Of a stretch of 64,000 nucleotides of DNA, positions 1 to 9,200 are shown piece after piece (the first letter of the stretch is position 1; every line of letters begins with the position of its first letter). The notes below the pieces were generated by a model. It was not told where the DNA came from. It ran no database searches and saw only the letters and a list, made by a program, of their open reading frames with translations. Made by a program: the position numbers and the translations under genes. The stretch comes from Endozoicomonas sp965199185 (lineage in GTDB: Bacteria > Pseudomonadota > Gammaproteobacteria > Pseudomonadales > Endozoicomonadaceae), in contig CBDAQW010000010.1 of assembly GCA_965199185.1 (NCBI GenBank), forward strand, positions 1-64,000, in the 5' to 3' direction.

Positions 1-18
1 GCTTCGGAAAGTTGAATC

Positions 19-660
19 ATGTTGAAACGTTCAAAGCTCAAACCATTGGGCTCTTACTTTATGCTGACACTTGTCAGTATTCTTATTTCAGGTTGTTCAG
101 TGCTTTCTCCTGTTTCTTCCAGCGCAGTGGATCAACCCCGTACAGTTTTCTTATCACCTGATGTGCACTGGACGATACCGACCCCGGACACACTGTCTGG
201 TGATTTTGCCCTGACTCAGTCGGTTCAGGCACAGTACGGTGAACAAACGTATGATCTGATATTTCAAGTTGAAAAGGTGACCGATCAATTGGTTATTGTT
301 GCCCTGACGCATCACGGGCAGCCACTGCTACAAGTCAGTTACGATAGTAAAGGTATCAAGAGCGTGGTCAGCCCTCTGATTGGTCATGAATTGCCATTGG
401 AGTACATTGTCTCTGACTTTATGCTGGCATTTGGGCAGCAAGAAAACCTGAGCAAGAACTTGAAAGCGGCTCAGGCGAACACAATGTTTGCAGATAATCG
501 TCGTATAATCAGCTTCAGGAATGATACTCTTATCACCATCGAATATCAGGGGCAGATAAATACTGTCTGGCCCAGATTGGTAACCCTTAAGAACTTAACT
601 CTGGGTTATCAGCTGAAGATTGAAACTATCCAAATTGGTGAGCCAGTCAAGAAGTCGTAA
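19..660 (+). CDS. DUF3261 outer-membrane lipoprotein of aryl polyene cluster
   Basis: A 213-residue lipoprotein precursor. After a charged start and a hydrophobic segment (about residues 12-25) there is a lipobox ending ISGC, so Cys26 is the probable lipidated residue. The rest has no membrane segment and fits the DUF3261 family, which lies immediately before the ketosynthase genes in aryl polyene (APE) clusters. Its stop codon shares one base (TAATG) with the ketosynthase start, so the genes are translationally coupled. The role is probably in export or anchoring of the polyene lipid at the outer membrane; that is inferred from cluster membership only. The family call rests on length, lipobox and position. 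Confidence 0.75.
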   Translation: MLKRSKLKPLGSYFMLTLVSILISGCSVLSPVSSSAVDQPRTVFLSPDVHWTIPTPDTLSGDFALTQSVQAQYGEQTYDLIFQVEKVTDQLVIVALTHHGQPLLQVSYDSKGIKSVVSPLIGHELPLEYIVSDFMLAFGQQENLSKNLKAAQANTMFADNRRIISFRNDTLITIEYQGQINTVWPRLVTLKNLTLGYQLKIETIQIGEPVKKS

Positions 661-1874
661 TGAGTTTCCCGATATATCTTTCTGCCATGGGCATGGTCAG
701 TGCATTAGGCTCTAGTCATGCGCACACTCTGCAACAGCTGTTAGCCGGAAGCCGGGATGGAATGGTGAAAAACAGTGAGCTGATTCCCGGTAAAGAGTTA
801 AGACTGGGAACAGTGTCAGAGCCTTTGCCAGAATGTCAGTCTGATAATCCGTCAGAACACAGTAGAAATAATCAGCTGATTCTTGCTGCGCTGGAACCTA
901 TCACAGAGGAAGTGAACCGGCTTGTCTCGAGATATGGTGCTCATCGTATAGGTGTTGTCGTAGGCACCAGTACATCAGGTACTCTGGAGGCTGAAGGCAG
1001 TATGGATAAGAAACTGGGTTCAGGGCAATTTCCACAAGGCTATGATTTCTCGATTCAGGAGATGGGCGACCTCAGTCGTTTTTTGGCAAACACCCTGGAG
1101 CTGACCGGGCCTGCCTATACCGTTTCTACAGCCTGTTCTTCCAGTGGTAAGGTGTTTGCCGCTGGTAAACGCCTGCTTCAGGCTGATGTTTGTGATGCTG
1201 TGGTTGTCGGTGGGGCAGACAGTCTATGTCGTCTGACTGTCAATGGCTTTACGGCGCTGGAATCAGTTGCGAATGGCTATTGTCAGCCGTTCAGTAAAGG
1301 TCGTGATGGCATCAATCTGGGTGAAGGTGCGGCACTGTTCACTATGACCAAAGAAACCTCAGAAATACAGTTAATGGGGGTTGGCGAATCCTCCGATGCC
1401 TGGCATATTTCAGCACCTCACCCTGAAGGTCGGGGCGCTATCAATGCCATGCAGTCTGCACTGGACGATGCCGGTCTTGCTGATACGGCCATTGATTATC
1501 TGAATCTGCACGGCACCGCAACGCCATTAAATGATGCGATGGAAAGTTATGCAGTGAATCAGGTGTTCAGTCATCCTGTGCCTTGCAGTTCTACCAAAAC
1601 CATGACCGGCCACACACTTGGTGCAGCCGGTGCCATTGAAGCCGGTTTCGCCTGGCTTTTGTTAACCGAACATAATCAGCAACAACGACTTCCGCCGCAT
1701 ATTGCAGATAACGACAGAGACTCTGAAATAGCTCCGTTAAATCTGGTCAATCCTAATCACGAGGTCAGCCAACCATTGAGCTATCAACCATTGAACTACA
1801 TCATGAGCAATTCATTTGCCTTTGGTGGTAGTAATGTCTGCCTGATACTGGGTCGTTCCAATACCAAATTATGA
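660..1874 (+). CDS. apeO: Aryl polyene beta-ketoacyl-ACP synthase ApeO
   Basis: A 404-residue FabF-type condensing enzyme. The catalytic triad is visible as Cys159 (in STACSSSG), His284 (in LHGTATP) and His318 (in MTGHTLGA), and the C-terminal FGGSN motif is present. It extends acyl chains on an ACP with malonyl units in the cytoplasm. In APE pathways two ketosynthases of this kind flank a dehydratase and a reductase, which is exactly the order here (KS, DH, KR, KS). The start overlaps the preceding lipoprotein stop by one base, and the end overlaps the dehydratase start by four bases (ATGA). The ACPs, chain-length factor and ligase of the pathway would lie upstream of the window. Confidence 0.85.
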   Translation: MSFPIYLSAMGMVSALGSSHAHTLQQLLAGSRDGMVKNSELIPGKELRLGTVSEPLPECQSDNPSEHSRNNQLILAALEPITEEVNRLVSRYGAHRIGVVVGTSTSGTLEAEGSMDKKLGSGQFPQGYDFSIQEMGDLSRFLANTLELTGPAYTVSTACSSSGKVFAAGKRLLQADVCDAVVVGGADSLCRLTVNGFTALESVANGYCQPFSKGRDGINLGEGAALFTMTKETSEIQLMGVGESSDAWHISAPHPEGRGAINAMQSALDDAGLADTAIDYLNLHGTATPLNDAMESYAVNQVFSHPVPCSSTKTMTGHTLGAAGAIEAGFAWLLLTEHNQQQRLPPHIADNDRDSEIAPLNLVNPNHEVSQPLSYQPLNYIMSNSFAFGGSNVCLILGRSNTKL

Positions 1875-2338
1875 CAACACTAGATCTAAGGCCAGAGGCT
1901 GTTTTGCCTCATCAGCACCCGATGATTCTGATTGACGAAATTGTTGATCAGGGAGAAGACTTCACCGTTGCCAAAGTGACGCCTTTGCCAGGCAAACCAT
2001 TCGCTGATCCTGAAGGTAATATCCCTGTCTGGATCGGTATGGAATATATGGCTCAAACCATTGGTGCTTATGCAGGCATTATGGCGCAAAAAGCCGGGCA
2101 GCCGGTAAAAGTCGGATTTCTTTTAGGGACTCGTTCCTACGACACATGTCTTGTTAAGTTTGCATGCGGCACTGACTATTACATCAGTGTTCACAAGAAT
2201 TACGAGGATGCAGGATTGAACGTATTTGATTGCACTATCAGTCTTTCTGCGAACCCGGCGTTAGAAACTGTTGCTAACGCAACCATTAATACTTTTCAAC
2301 CCGATAACGTTGATGAATTTATGGAGGCGCATCGTTGA
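1871..2338 (+). CDS. apeP: Aryl polyene 3-hydroxyacyl-ACP dehydratase ApeP
   Basis: A 155-residue single hotdog-fold protein resembling the ApeP dehydratase. The N-terminal PHQHPMILID segment carries the likely catalytic histidine, and the WIGMEYMAQTIGAYAG helix matches the central hotdog helix of FabA/FabZ-like enzymes. It would remove water from the beta-hydroxyacyl-ACP made by the neighbouring reductase, building the conjugated double bonds. It overlaps ApeO by four bases at its start and ApeQ by four bases at its end, so the four enzymes look like one tightly coupled transcript. The family is well recognised; the exact substrate is inferred from the cluster. Confidence 0.82.
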   Translation: MTTLDLRPEAVLPHQHPMILIDEIVDQGEDFTVAKVTPLPGKPFADPEGNIPVWIGMEYMAQTIGAYAGIMAQKAGQPVKVGFLLGTRSYDTCLVKFACGTDYYISVHKNYEDAGLNVFDCTISLSANPALETVANATINTFQPDNVDEFMEAHR

Positions 2339-3060
2339 GCAATACGGTACTGGTCACAGGTTCCAGTAGAGGAATCGGTAAGGCAATCGCTGTCAGTCTG
2401 GCTTCTGAGGGTTATCAAATAGTCATCCACTGTCGTAGTGGGTTGGAACAGGCAGAAGGTACTCTGTCGGAAATCAGAGATGCCGGTGGAGAAGGCAGAA
2501 TCCTGCAGTTTGATATTGCCGACAGAGAACAGTGCAGCTATGTCCTTGAAGCAGATATGGATACTCATGGGGCTTATTACGGTGTCGTTTGTAACGCTGG
2601 AATCACTCGTGATAATGCTTTCCCTGCCTTGACGGATGAAGACTGGGATCAGGTGGTGCATACCAATCTGGATGGCTTTTACAACGTACTACATCCGGTC
2701 GTTATGCCGATGGTTCGTCGTCGCAAGCCTGGTCGTATCGTGACTCTGGCATCGGTCTCCGGGTTGATTGGTAATCGTGGACAAGTGAATTACAGTGCTT
2801 CTAAAGCAGGTATTATTGGTGCCACAAAAGCGCTGGCTCTGGAACTGGCGAAGCGGAAAATCACGGTCAATTGTGTAGCTCCCGGGCTGATTGAGACAGA
2901 TATTATTGAAGATGCACCGGTGGAAGAAATTGTAAAAATGATTCCATCTCGTCGGGCGGGCAAACCTGAAGAAGTGGCTTCACTGGTGAAGTATTTGATG
3001 TCTGATGAAGCAGGGTACATTACCCGACAGGTGATTTCAGTGAATGGAGGACTGGCCTGA
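2335..3060 (+). CDS. apeQ: Aryl polyene 3-ketoacyl-ACP reductase ApeQ
   Basis: A 241-residue short-chain dehydrogenase of the FabG type. The NADPH-binding TGSSRGIG lies at residues 8-15 and the catalytic set is Ser140, Tyr153, Lys157 (YSASK). The start is TTG, chosen because a strong GGAGG sits six bases upstream and no ATG is better placed; the TTG overlaps the ApeP stop as TTGA. It reduces the 3-keto group after each condensation by ApeO or ApeR. The stop shares a base with the ApeR start (TGATG). Confidence 0.85.
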   Translation: MSNTVLVTGSSRGIGKAIAVSLASEGYQIVIHCRSGLEQAEGTLSEIRDAGGEGRILQFDIADREQCSYVLEADMDTHGAYYGVVCNAGITRDNAFPALTDEDWDQVVHTNLDGFYNVLHPVVMPMVRRRKPGRIVTLASVSGLIGNRGQVNYSASKAGIIGATKALALELAKRKITVNCVAPGLIETDIIEDAPVEEIVKMIPSRRAGKPEEVASLVKYLMSDEAGYITRQVISVNGGLA

Positions 3061-4286
3061 TGAAGCGTCGAGTTGTTGTCACCGGTATGTCCGTGGTGAC
3101 TTCGCTGGGAAATGACTGGGAAACGTTCAGCCATAACGTTAAGTCAGGAAAAACCGGTATTAAATTCATACCGGAATGGTCAGAAATTGAAGGGCTTAAT
3201 ACTCATCTTGCTGGCCCAGTGACTGATTTTAAAAAGCCTTCTCACTATCCCCGGAAAAAAATTCGGGGCATGGGGAGAGTGTCGCTTATGTCCACTTTTT
3301 CGACAGAAAAGGCTCTTGAGCAAGCTGGATTATTGGATTCTCCGTTGCTGACTAACGGGTATACAGGCATAGCTTATGGTTCTTCCACAGGCAGCACGGA
3401 TCCGATCAGAGCTTTCGGCCATCTGTTGGATAACAATGAAATCAAGGGCGTTAATGCCACCAGTTATATCCAGATGATGGCGCATACGGCACCGGTCAAT
3501 ATTGCGCTGTTTTTTGGTATCCGTGGTCGTTTATTGCCAACCAGCAGTGCCTGCACATCAGGTAGCCAGGCTATTGGTTTGGCTTATGAAACTATTGCCG
3601 ATGGTCGTCAGGATAGAATGATTGCGGGTGGTGCTGAGGAGCTTTGCGTCACCGAAGCCGCAGTGTTCGACACACTGTTTGCAACCAGCACCAAGAATGA
3701 TCAGCCGAATCGAACACCCAGACCTTTTGATCGTGACCGGGATGGTCTGGTAATCGGAGAAGGCGCAGGCACGCTAATTCTTGAAGAACTTGAAAGTGCC
3801 AAAGCCCGTGGCGCTAACATATTGGCCGAAGTGGTTGGTTTTGGCACTAATATGGACGGTGTACACATTACACAGCCCACTGCTGAAACGATGGCTGTGG
3901 CGATGAGACTGGCACTGGAAGATGCAGTTTTACCTAATACGGCTATTGGCTATGTGAATGCTCATGGTACTTCGACAGATCGTGGTGATATTGCCGAATC
4001 AAAAGCAACTCATTCTGTGTTTGGGGCGGATATTCCTATCAGTAGTCTGAAGAGTTATCTTGGCCACACTCTGGGCGCCTGTGGTGCCATTGAAGCATGG
4101 GCAACCATTAACATGTTAAACGACAACTGGTATGTACCTACGGCAAACCTTCAACATGTTGATTCTGAGTGTGCTGATCTTGGTTACATCATGAATGAAG
4201 GTAAAGAGATGCAAAATGACTATGTTATGAGTAACAATTTTGCATTTGGTGGTGTGAACACTTCTTTGATTTTCAAGCGTTGGTAA
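3060..4286 (+). CDS. apeR: Aryl polyene beta-ketoacyl-ACP synthase ApeR
   Basis: A 408-residue second FabF-type ketosynthase with triad Cys165 (SSACTSG), His302 (NAHGTSTD) and His336 (YLGHTLGA), and a terminal NFAFGGVN motif. It is clearly divergent from ApeO, so the pair is not a recent duplication. In characterised APE systems the second KS starts or extends chains together with the rest of the O-P-Q-R set. It is the last gene of the run; a strong hairpin follows ten bases after the stop. Confidence 0.85.
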   Translation: MKRRVVVTGMSVVTSLGNDWETFSHNVKSGKTGIKFIPEWSEIEGLNTHLAGPVTDFKKPSHYPRKKIRGMGRVSLMSTFSTEKALEQAGLLDSPLLTNGYTGIAYGSSTGSTDPIRAFGHLLDNNEIKGVNATSYIQMMAHTAPVNIALFFGIRGRLLPTSSACTSGSQAIGLAYETIADGRQDRMIAGGAEELCVTEAAVFDTLFATSTKNDQPNRTPRPFDRDRDGLVIGEGAGTLILEELESAKARGANILAEVVGFGTNMDGVHITQPTAETMAVAMRLALEDAVLPNTAIGYVNAHGTSTDRGDIAESKATHSVFGADIPISSLKSYLGHTLGACGAIEAWATINMLNDNWYVPTANLQHVDSECADLGYIMNEGKEMQNDYVMSNNFAFGGVNTSLIFKRW

Positions 4287-4295
4287 GTTTTGAAT

Positions 4296-4316
4296 GGCAG
4301 AGGCTGAGCCTCTGCC
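4296..4316. terminator. Hairpin between apeR and a convergent lipoprotein gene
   Basis: A perfect 9-bp inverted repeat (GGCAGAGGC / GCCTCTGCC) with a 3-nt loop lies between the ends of two convergent genes. There is no strong T-run on either side, so it may work as a bidirectional or processing hairpin rather than a classic intrinsic terminator. Confidence 0.55.
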
Positions 4317-4325
4317 GCAACTCCA

Positions 4326-4709
4326 TCACTGTCTGCTTAATTCTGCCTGAATCTCACGATCCAGAAGAGTTACCCATTTTCTGTAATTTCTGTGAATTTT
4401 GTCACCCTTATGGTTCAGGTTAGAACTGCGGATATACTCAATGTTGTAGGTTTTGTCAGTGTAAGGAATTCCGACGACGGCGGTGTGCTTGTTTCTGACA
4501 GTAATGCTAGCTTCCATATAACCAGGCTTTTCTTCAGAAATAGTCCAGCGTTTTGTGATGGCGGCAGTGCGAATAGCCTTAGCGACATCGCTTGCTGTCA
4601 TATTGTAAGCGGTAGGCACCGGAGATTCGTTAATGTTTTGTAGTGGCACAGATTTAGAGCAACCTGCCAGAAAAATAGAGAACACTGATATGAAAAGTAG
4701 ACGACGCAT
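4326..4709 (-). CDS. Small lipoprotein of unknown function
   Basis: A 127-residue protein with a signal peptide and lipobox FLAGC (Cys17 as the lipidation site). The mature part has no recognised motif beyond a Lys/Arg-rich, probably beta-rich middle section. It is convergent with apeR and divergent from the phosphopantetheinyl transferase, with about 40 bp between the two starts. Neighbourhood suggests, but does not prove, a link to the aryl polyene genes. Confidence 0.65.
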   Translation of the reverse strand: MRRLLFISVFSIFLAGCSKSVPLQNINESPVPTAYNMTASDVAKAIRTAAITKRWTISEEKPGYMEASITVRNKHTAVVGIPYTDKTYNIEYIRSSNLNHKGDKIHRNYRKWVTLLDREIQAELSRQ

Positions 4710-4749
4710 TTCTGAACTCCTTGTGTTAGACAGAGAATTATACTAGAAA

Positions 4750-5466
4750 ATGGAAGTCATCCCACCCCCAAATTCCTGCGCTTTGCTTCAACGAATCCGT
4801 TCTAAAAAAATCACCAGTGATATCTTGTTTTACTATTGCGACCTTGCCACTTTGGAACCCTTTTTAGATCAAGGCGCTGTCAAAAAAGTCATATCTTCTG
4901 ATGAATGGGACAGGGCAGGACATATTTCCAATACGCATGCTCGAACACAGTTTATTGCTGGACGAATCTTTATGCGAATTTTGTTGGCCGATCATCTCAA
5001 TATATCACCGCAGGAGATAAAGATTCATCTGTCGGATTATGGAAAACCCTATCAGAAAACCAATCAATTGCTTTATTTCAATTTGTCTCACTCTCAGGAT
5101 CAGTTTGCATTAGTGGTGAGTTCAACATCGGAAGTAGGGGTTGATATTGAGTATCAGAAAGGGCGACGCAATCTGAATGCAATGGCTGAAGAAGTACTTG
5201 CTGCTAATGAGCTGAGTATTTATTCAACCTTGCATGATGAAGAAAAATTAACTTACTTTTATAAACTCTGGAGTTTGAAAGAGGCTACCTTAAAGGCTTA
5301 TGGAAGTGGGCTGAGCATTCCTGCCAATTCCATTGGTTTTTCTCAACATCTCCAACCGGTGATCTGGAATGATCTTCTTGGCTCTCTCCCGTTGTGGACA
5401 TGGTGGCACTGGTTTGAAGGGAGGTGGAGTTGTGCCATTGCTGTAAGATCATTACGCCATGCATGA
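4750..5466 (+). CDS. 4'-phosphopantetheinyl transferase, Sfp type
   Basis: A 238-residue Sfp/Gsp-type transferase that moves the phosphopantetheine arm of CoA onto the serine of an acyl carrier protein. The magnesium-binding GVDIE motif is at residues 130-134 (Asp132, Glu134) and the second family motif WSLKEATLKAYG starts at Trp174 with Glu178. Length fits the Sfp type rather than AcpS. Its place just after the APE condensing enzymes suggests that it activates the APE acyl carrier proteins. No other carrier-protein gene is in the window, so the partner is inferred. Confidence 0.85.
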   Translation: MEVIPPPNSCALLQRIRSKKITSDILFYYCDLATLEPFLDQGAVKKVISSDEWDRAGHISNTHARTQFIAGRIFMRILLADHLNISPQEIKIHLSDYGKPYQKTNQLLYFNLSHSQDQFALVVSSTSEVGVDIEYQKGRRNLNAMAEEVLAANELSIYSTLHDEEKLTYFYKLWSLKEATLKAYGSGLSIPANSIGFSQHLQPVIWNDLLGSLPLWTWWHWFEGRWSCAIAVRSLRHA

Positions 5467-5521
5467 TGTTAGTGAAGGTTTTTCAATTAAAAAAATTGAA
5501 TGTCGGTTTATGTGGTTTCAG

Positions 5522-5550
5522 AAGTGCGTCATTTTTCATGGCGCACTTTT
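5522..5550 (+). terminator. Intrinsic terminator after phosphopantetheinyl transferase gene
   Basis: An inverted repeat with AAGTGCG at 5522-5528 and CGCACTT at 5542-5548 (inner bases CAT/ATG also pair) runs into TTTT on the plus strand. It lies between convergent genes and may serve both. Confidence 0.6.
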
Positions 5551-5572
5551 ATATCATCGGTTGGATAAAGAT

Positions 5573-6058
5573 TTACTCATATTCGGAAGAGTAGGTTTCA
5601 GCATAGGAGTGAGAATACAATTCAAACAGATTGCCAAATGGGTCTTCCAGGTAAACCATTTTGGCAGGTTTGGTTTCGTCTTCAGGATGGTAGCGCATGA
5701 TATCCATGCGTACTTTACCGCCATACTGTTCAGTTTTTTCAATCACGCCTTCAAAGTCGTCTGTTTCAAGGCAAAAGTGGAAAATACCGAGGCGTGAGAA
5801 ATCAACAACATGGCGATCTTGACGCTCTTTCATTTCAAACAACTCAACCCCAATACCGTCTGAAGTCAGCAAGTGGGCTATGTTGAAACCTTTAAAACCT
5901 TCACCAAACACTGCAATGCACATACGACCAATGGCGGTTTCGCGCTCTTCAAGAACAGCGCTTTTATCCATTACGATCTTCAGATCCAGTGCTTTGGTAT
6001 AAAACTCTACGGCTTTATCCATATCACCGACCATAATACCGACATGACTCATTTTCAT
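5573..6058 (-). CDS. VOC (glyoxalase/bleomycin-resistance fold) metalloprotein
   Basis: A 161-residue single-domain vicinal-oxygen-chelate protein. The N-terminal MSHVGIMVGDMDKAVEFYTK and C-terminal YLEDPFGNLFELY segments are the paired beta-alpha-beta modules of the fold; the histidine near the N-terminus and the terminal FELY glutamate are the usual metal ligands. The start is the second ATG (MKMSHVG) because GGAG lies six bases before it; an upstream ATG four codons earlier has no site. Substrate cannot be told from sequence: lactoylglutathione lyase, methylmalonyl-CoA epimerase and dioxygenase-like relatives all share this pattern. Confidence 0.75.
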   Translation of the reverse strand: MKMSHVGIMVGDMDKAVEFYTKALDLKIVMDKSAVLEERETAIGRMCIAVFGEGFKGFNIAHLLTSDGIGVELFEMKERQDRHVVDFSRLGIFHFCLETDDFEGVIEKTEQYGGKVRMDIMRYHPEDETKPAKMVYLEDPFGNLFELYSHSYAETYSSEYE

Positions 6059-6230
6059 AACTTTCTCCATACCCGGATGATGATTGGGTAGATGTTTTCA
6101 ATGAGGCAATTATAGGAGGATAAGTAATTATGAAAAAATTATTAAATATTATTTTTATCATTAAATATTATTATAAGGTGGTATTTTAATACCCCCCTAT
6201 AGTATTTGGTTGCAGTACGCATGAGTCAGA

Positions 6231-9200
6231 TTACTCGATTTGCAGGTTACCATCATTAATCAGGTTGTTGATGATTTCGATATCACTGCTGGCGCCGCCA
6301 TATCCGCTCAGATCTACTCCTTCAAGTGTAATTTTCTGGGTGACACCACCATCAGGGTCTGGAGTTACTTCAATGGTTGTGCTGCCATTTTCAAAGTTCA
6401 GTTCCAAAGCATCTTCAATCGAGTTGTTGTCTTGCAAAATATCAGACAAATTAAGGATATCGCCACCCTCGCCAGTCTGGAAATCAGACACCACATCTTC
6501 TGCCGGTGTTTCCTCCGTACCAGTATCCGAAGTAAGCCAGATGTATTGATCAGAGCCATCGCCGCCAATAAGAGTGTCATTCCCAGCACCGCCCTGAAGT
6601 TTATCATCACCTGCTCCGCCTTCAAGAGTGTCTGACTGATCAGAACCACTTAGTGTTTCGCTGTCGTCTGTTCCTGTAAGGGTTGGGTTATCTGGGTCTG
6701 TTGTATCCAGTGGTCGGGCAATAATAGAGAAAGTGGATTGCTCACTGGAGGTTTCTCCATCACTGACGGTAAAGTCAAAACTACTGCTGACATCAGCATC
6801 GCCTGCCGGTGCTGTATATACCAGATTACTAATATCTGCAGCGTCGATCTCCTGACCAGAGGTCACCACCTGATTATTGAATGTCAGGCTTCCGGAGGCA
6901 GGTAAAGTGCTAATCGTTACTGATTGAAAACTGTCTGCGGTATCTACATCCGTGAAATTAAAGTCTGCAGCACGGAATGTGTAGCTTCCTTCTGTAGCAA
7001 TCACTAACTGATTATCTTCAGTTTCTGGCGTATCGTTAACCGCAAGTACATTTAGTTTGATAGGGATTTCTGTGGTTTGGGTATCGTTATTAGAGTTTTC
7101 CGTTGCTATAGCACCCAGAATAATTTCTATTTCTCCACTGAAGTTGGCAGGAGGTGTAATTTGCAAATTTTCATTATCCCAGCCTTCCATTTGCATAGGC
7201 GTATCAGCATCAGTCACTCTTGCCGAGTTCACACCATCAGTAATAACCGTTCCCACAGGTAAACCGGAGATGGAGCTGCTTACCGTTTCAGAGCCATCGG
7301 TGTCAACCAGTTGTGTGCCCAGATTAATGGGTATTGAGCTATCTTCACTACCTTCAAACCCAGCAAAATCCAAGGCTATATTATCAATCAGCGCTCCCTG
7401 ACCATCCTGTGTGGTAGCTCTGAATTCTATTCTGGGATTCTCTTGTGTAGCTACAAGATCATAAGTATGAGTATGCCATTCAAAGCCTGAGTAGCTGATG
7501 GTGTCAATCACATTACCTTCCCAGAGTACTTCAACGGTTGCATTGGACGCAGCTACTCCATTTCGTCCGGTAATATCCATAGAGAATCGGTACATGGCTC
7601 CTGGTTGGGTATCGAGAACCCGGTACATGTTGCTGGCTTCTCCCGACAGGTACTCAAGCTCGATAATTCCTTCATTTTCTGCGGAACCACCATAAGTCGA
7701 ACCTCTACCAAGCTCAACATGTCCGCTTGAGTTATCCGTTGACCAACCCCAGATACCCGGATCGACAGCTCTCCATGCTTCTCCTTCATTAAGACCAGGT
7801 TCAGAAAAGTCGGTTGATACATTTTCTGCCAGTGCTACCTGGACTTCATCAGCGACGGCTCTGACATTGACACTGTAAGTGTCTGTTATATTCTGACTAC
7901 CATTATTGGCAGTCAGGTTTAAACTTATATCACCATTCCAGTGCTCAGAAGGAGTCAATGTCCAGGTACCATCACCGTTATCAACAATGTCTCCCTGACC
8001 ACTGGCTAATTCGATATTACTCATGCTGTAAGCATTATCACTGGTCATACCACCCAGCAAGTATTCTGCTTCAAAGGTAAACGCCTCATCTTCATCAATA
8101 AAAGCTTCATCCTGATCGTAAACGATCCGGCTGTTAAGCACTTTTCGGATAGAATGCCCATTTACAACGACTTCCATATCGCGAGTCAAATCAGTGCTTG
8201 GACCAAACCGTGCAACAGCATGATCACTGGTAAATTCAGAATTTCCATTCGTGTCGTAATAGATGTTGTCGCCATCAACGTAGAAATAGAGTCCAATATC
8301 TTCCATCTCCATATTTTCTGGAACCAGATCGCTGATATCAAGAATATCCATCTCTGTATCCGTTGATTTGAAGTCGTAGATTCTGTCAAGGCTGGAGTCG
8401 TTGCTAAGAGCAAAAGTATCGTTACCTGTACCACCAATCAACACGTCTCTGCCAGCGCCATCTGTCAGAATATCATCACCAGTACCGCCATCCAGATAAT
8501 CTCGACCAGCACCACCTGTCAGGCTGTCTTCTCCTGCTCTGCCAAAGAGGTTGAGACGCTGTGCAATGTAATCTTCAAAAGCTCCTGTTTCTTTGTTATA
8601 ACCAGAGTTTTGAACATAACCCGAACCATCCAGAGTATCATTACTGTAAGACCCTACCGCTCTTTCAACACCTAGCGCATTCAAATCAACTGTCAGATCT
8701 TCATCGGCTTCACCATCAAGAATGACTGAGTCATAACCAGTCCCACCCTCTATTGTGCCATCAGTTAAATCAAGACGGTCAACATGCAACTCATCGTTAC
8801 CTTCTCCACCATATAGCTCATCAGCACTTTTCTCCGAAGCCAGAGCATCACCATCGAGGATGTCATCTCCAGCACCTCCACGAAGTACATCTGCACCATC
8901 TCCTGCATGCAACGTATCATCACCATCATCTCCCGTGAGAGTTTGGTCTGCTTCAGTACGATCAAACTCAATCACTGAGTCGTCTGGAAGCCTGAGACGA
9001 ATGAGATTATCCAGATCAGATCTGGCACCGAACCTTGCCAGCTGATTAAACTCATCGAACATCCCTTCGCCTGAGCTATCAATATAAATACCGGTATTAG
9101 TGATTTTCACATAGGCGTGAATATTCTCTGCCGTTGCCTCTGCTGGTACTACATTAGTTAAATCAACAAGGTCACGATGCCCTTCCATGCTGGTGAAGTC

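Noticed and set aside
8755..9045. Several frames antisense to the RTX gene
   Set aside because: They mirror the repetitive GGxGxD codons of the RTX gene and have no independent start signals or motifs.
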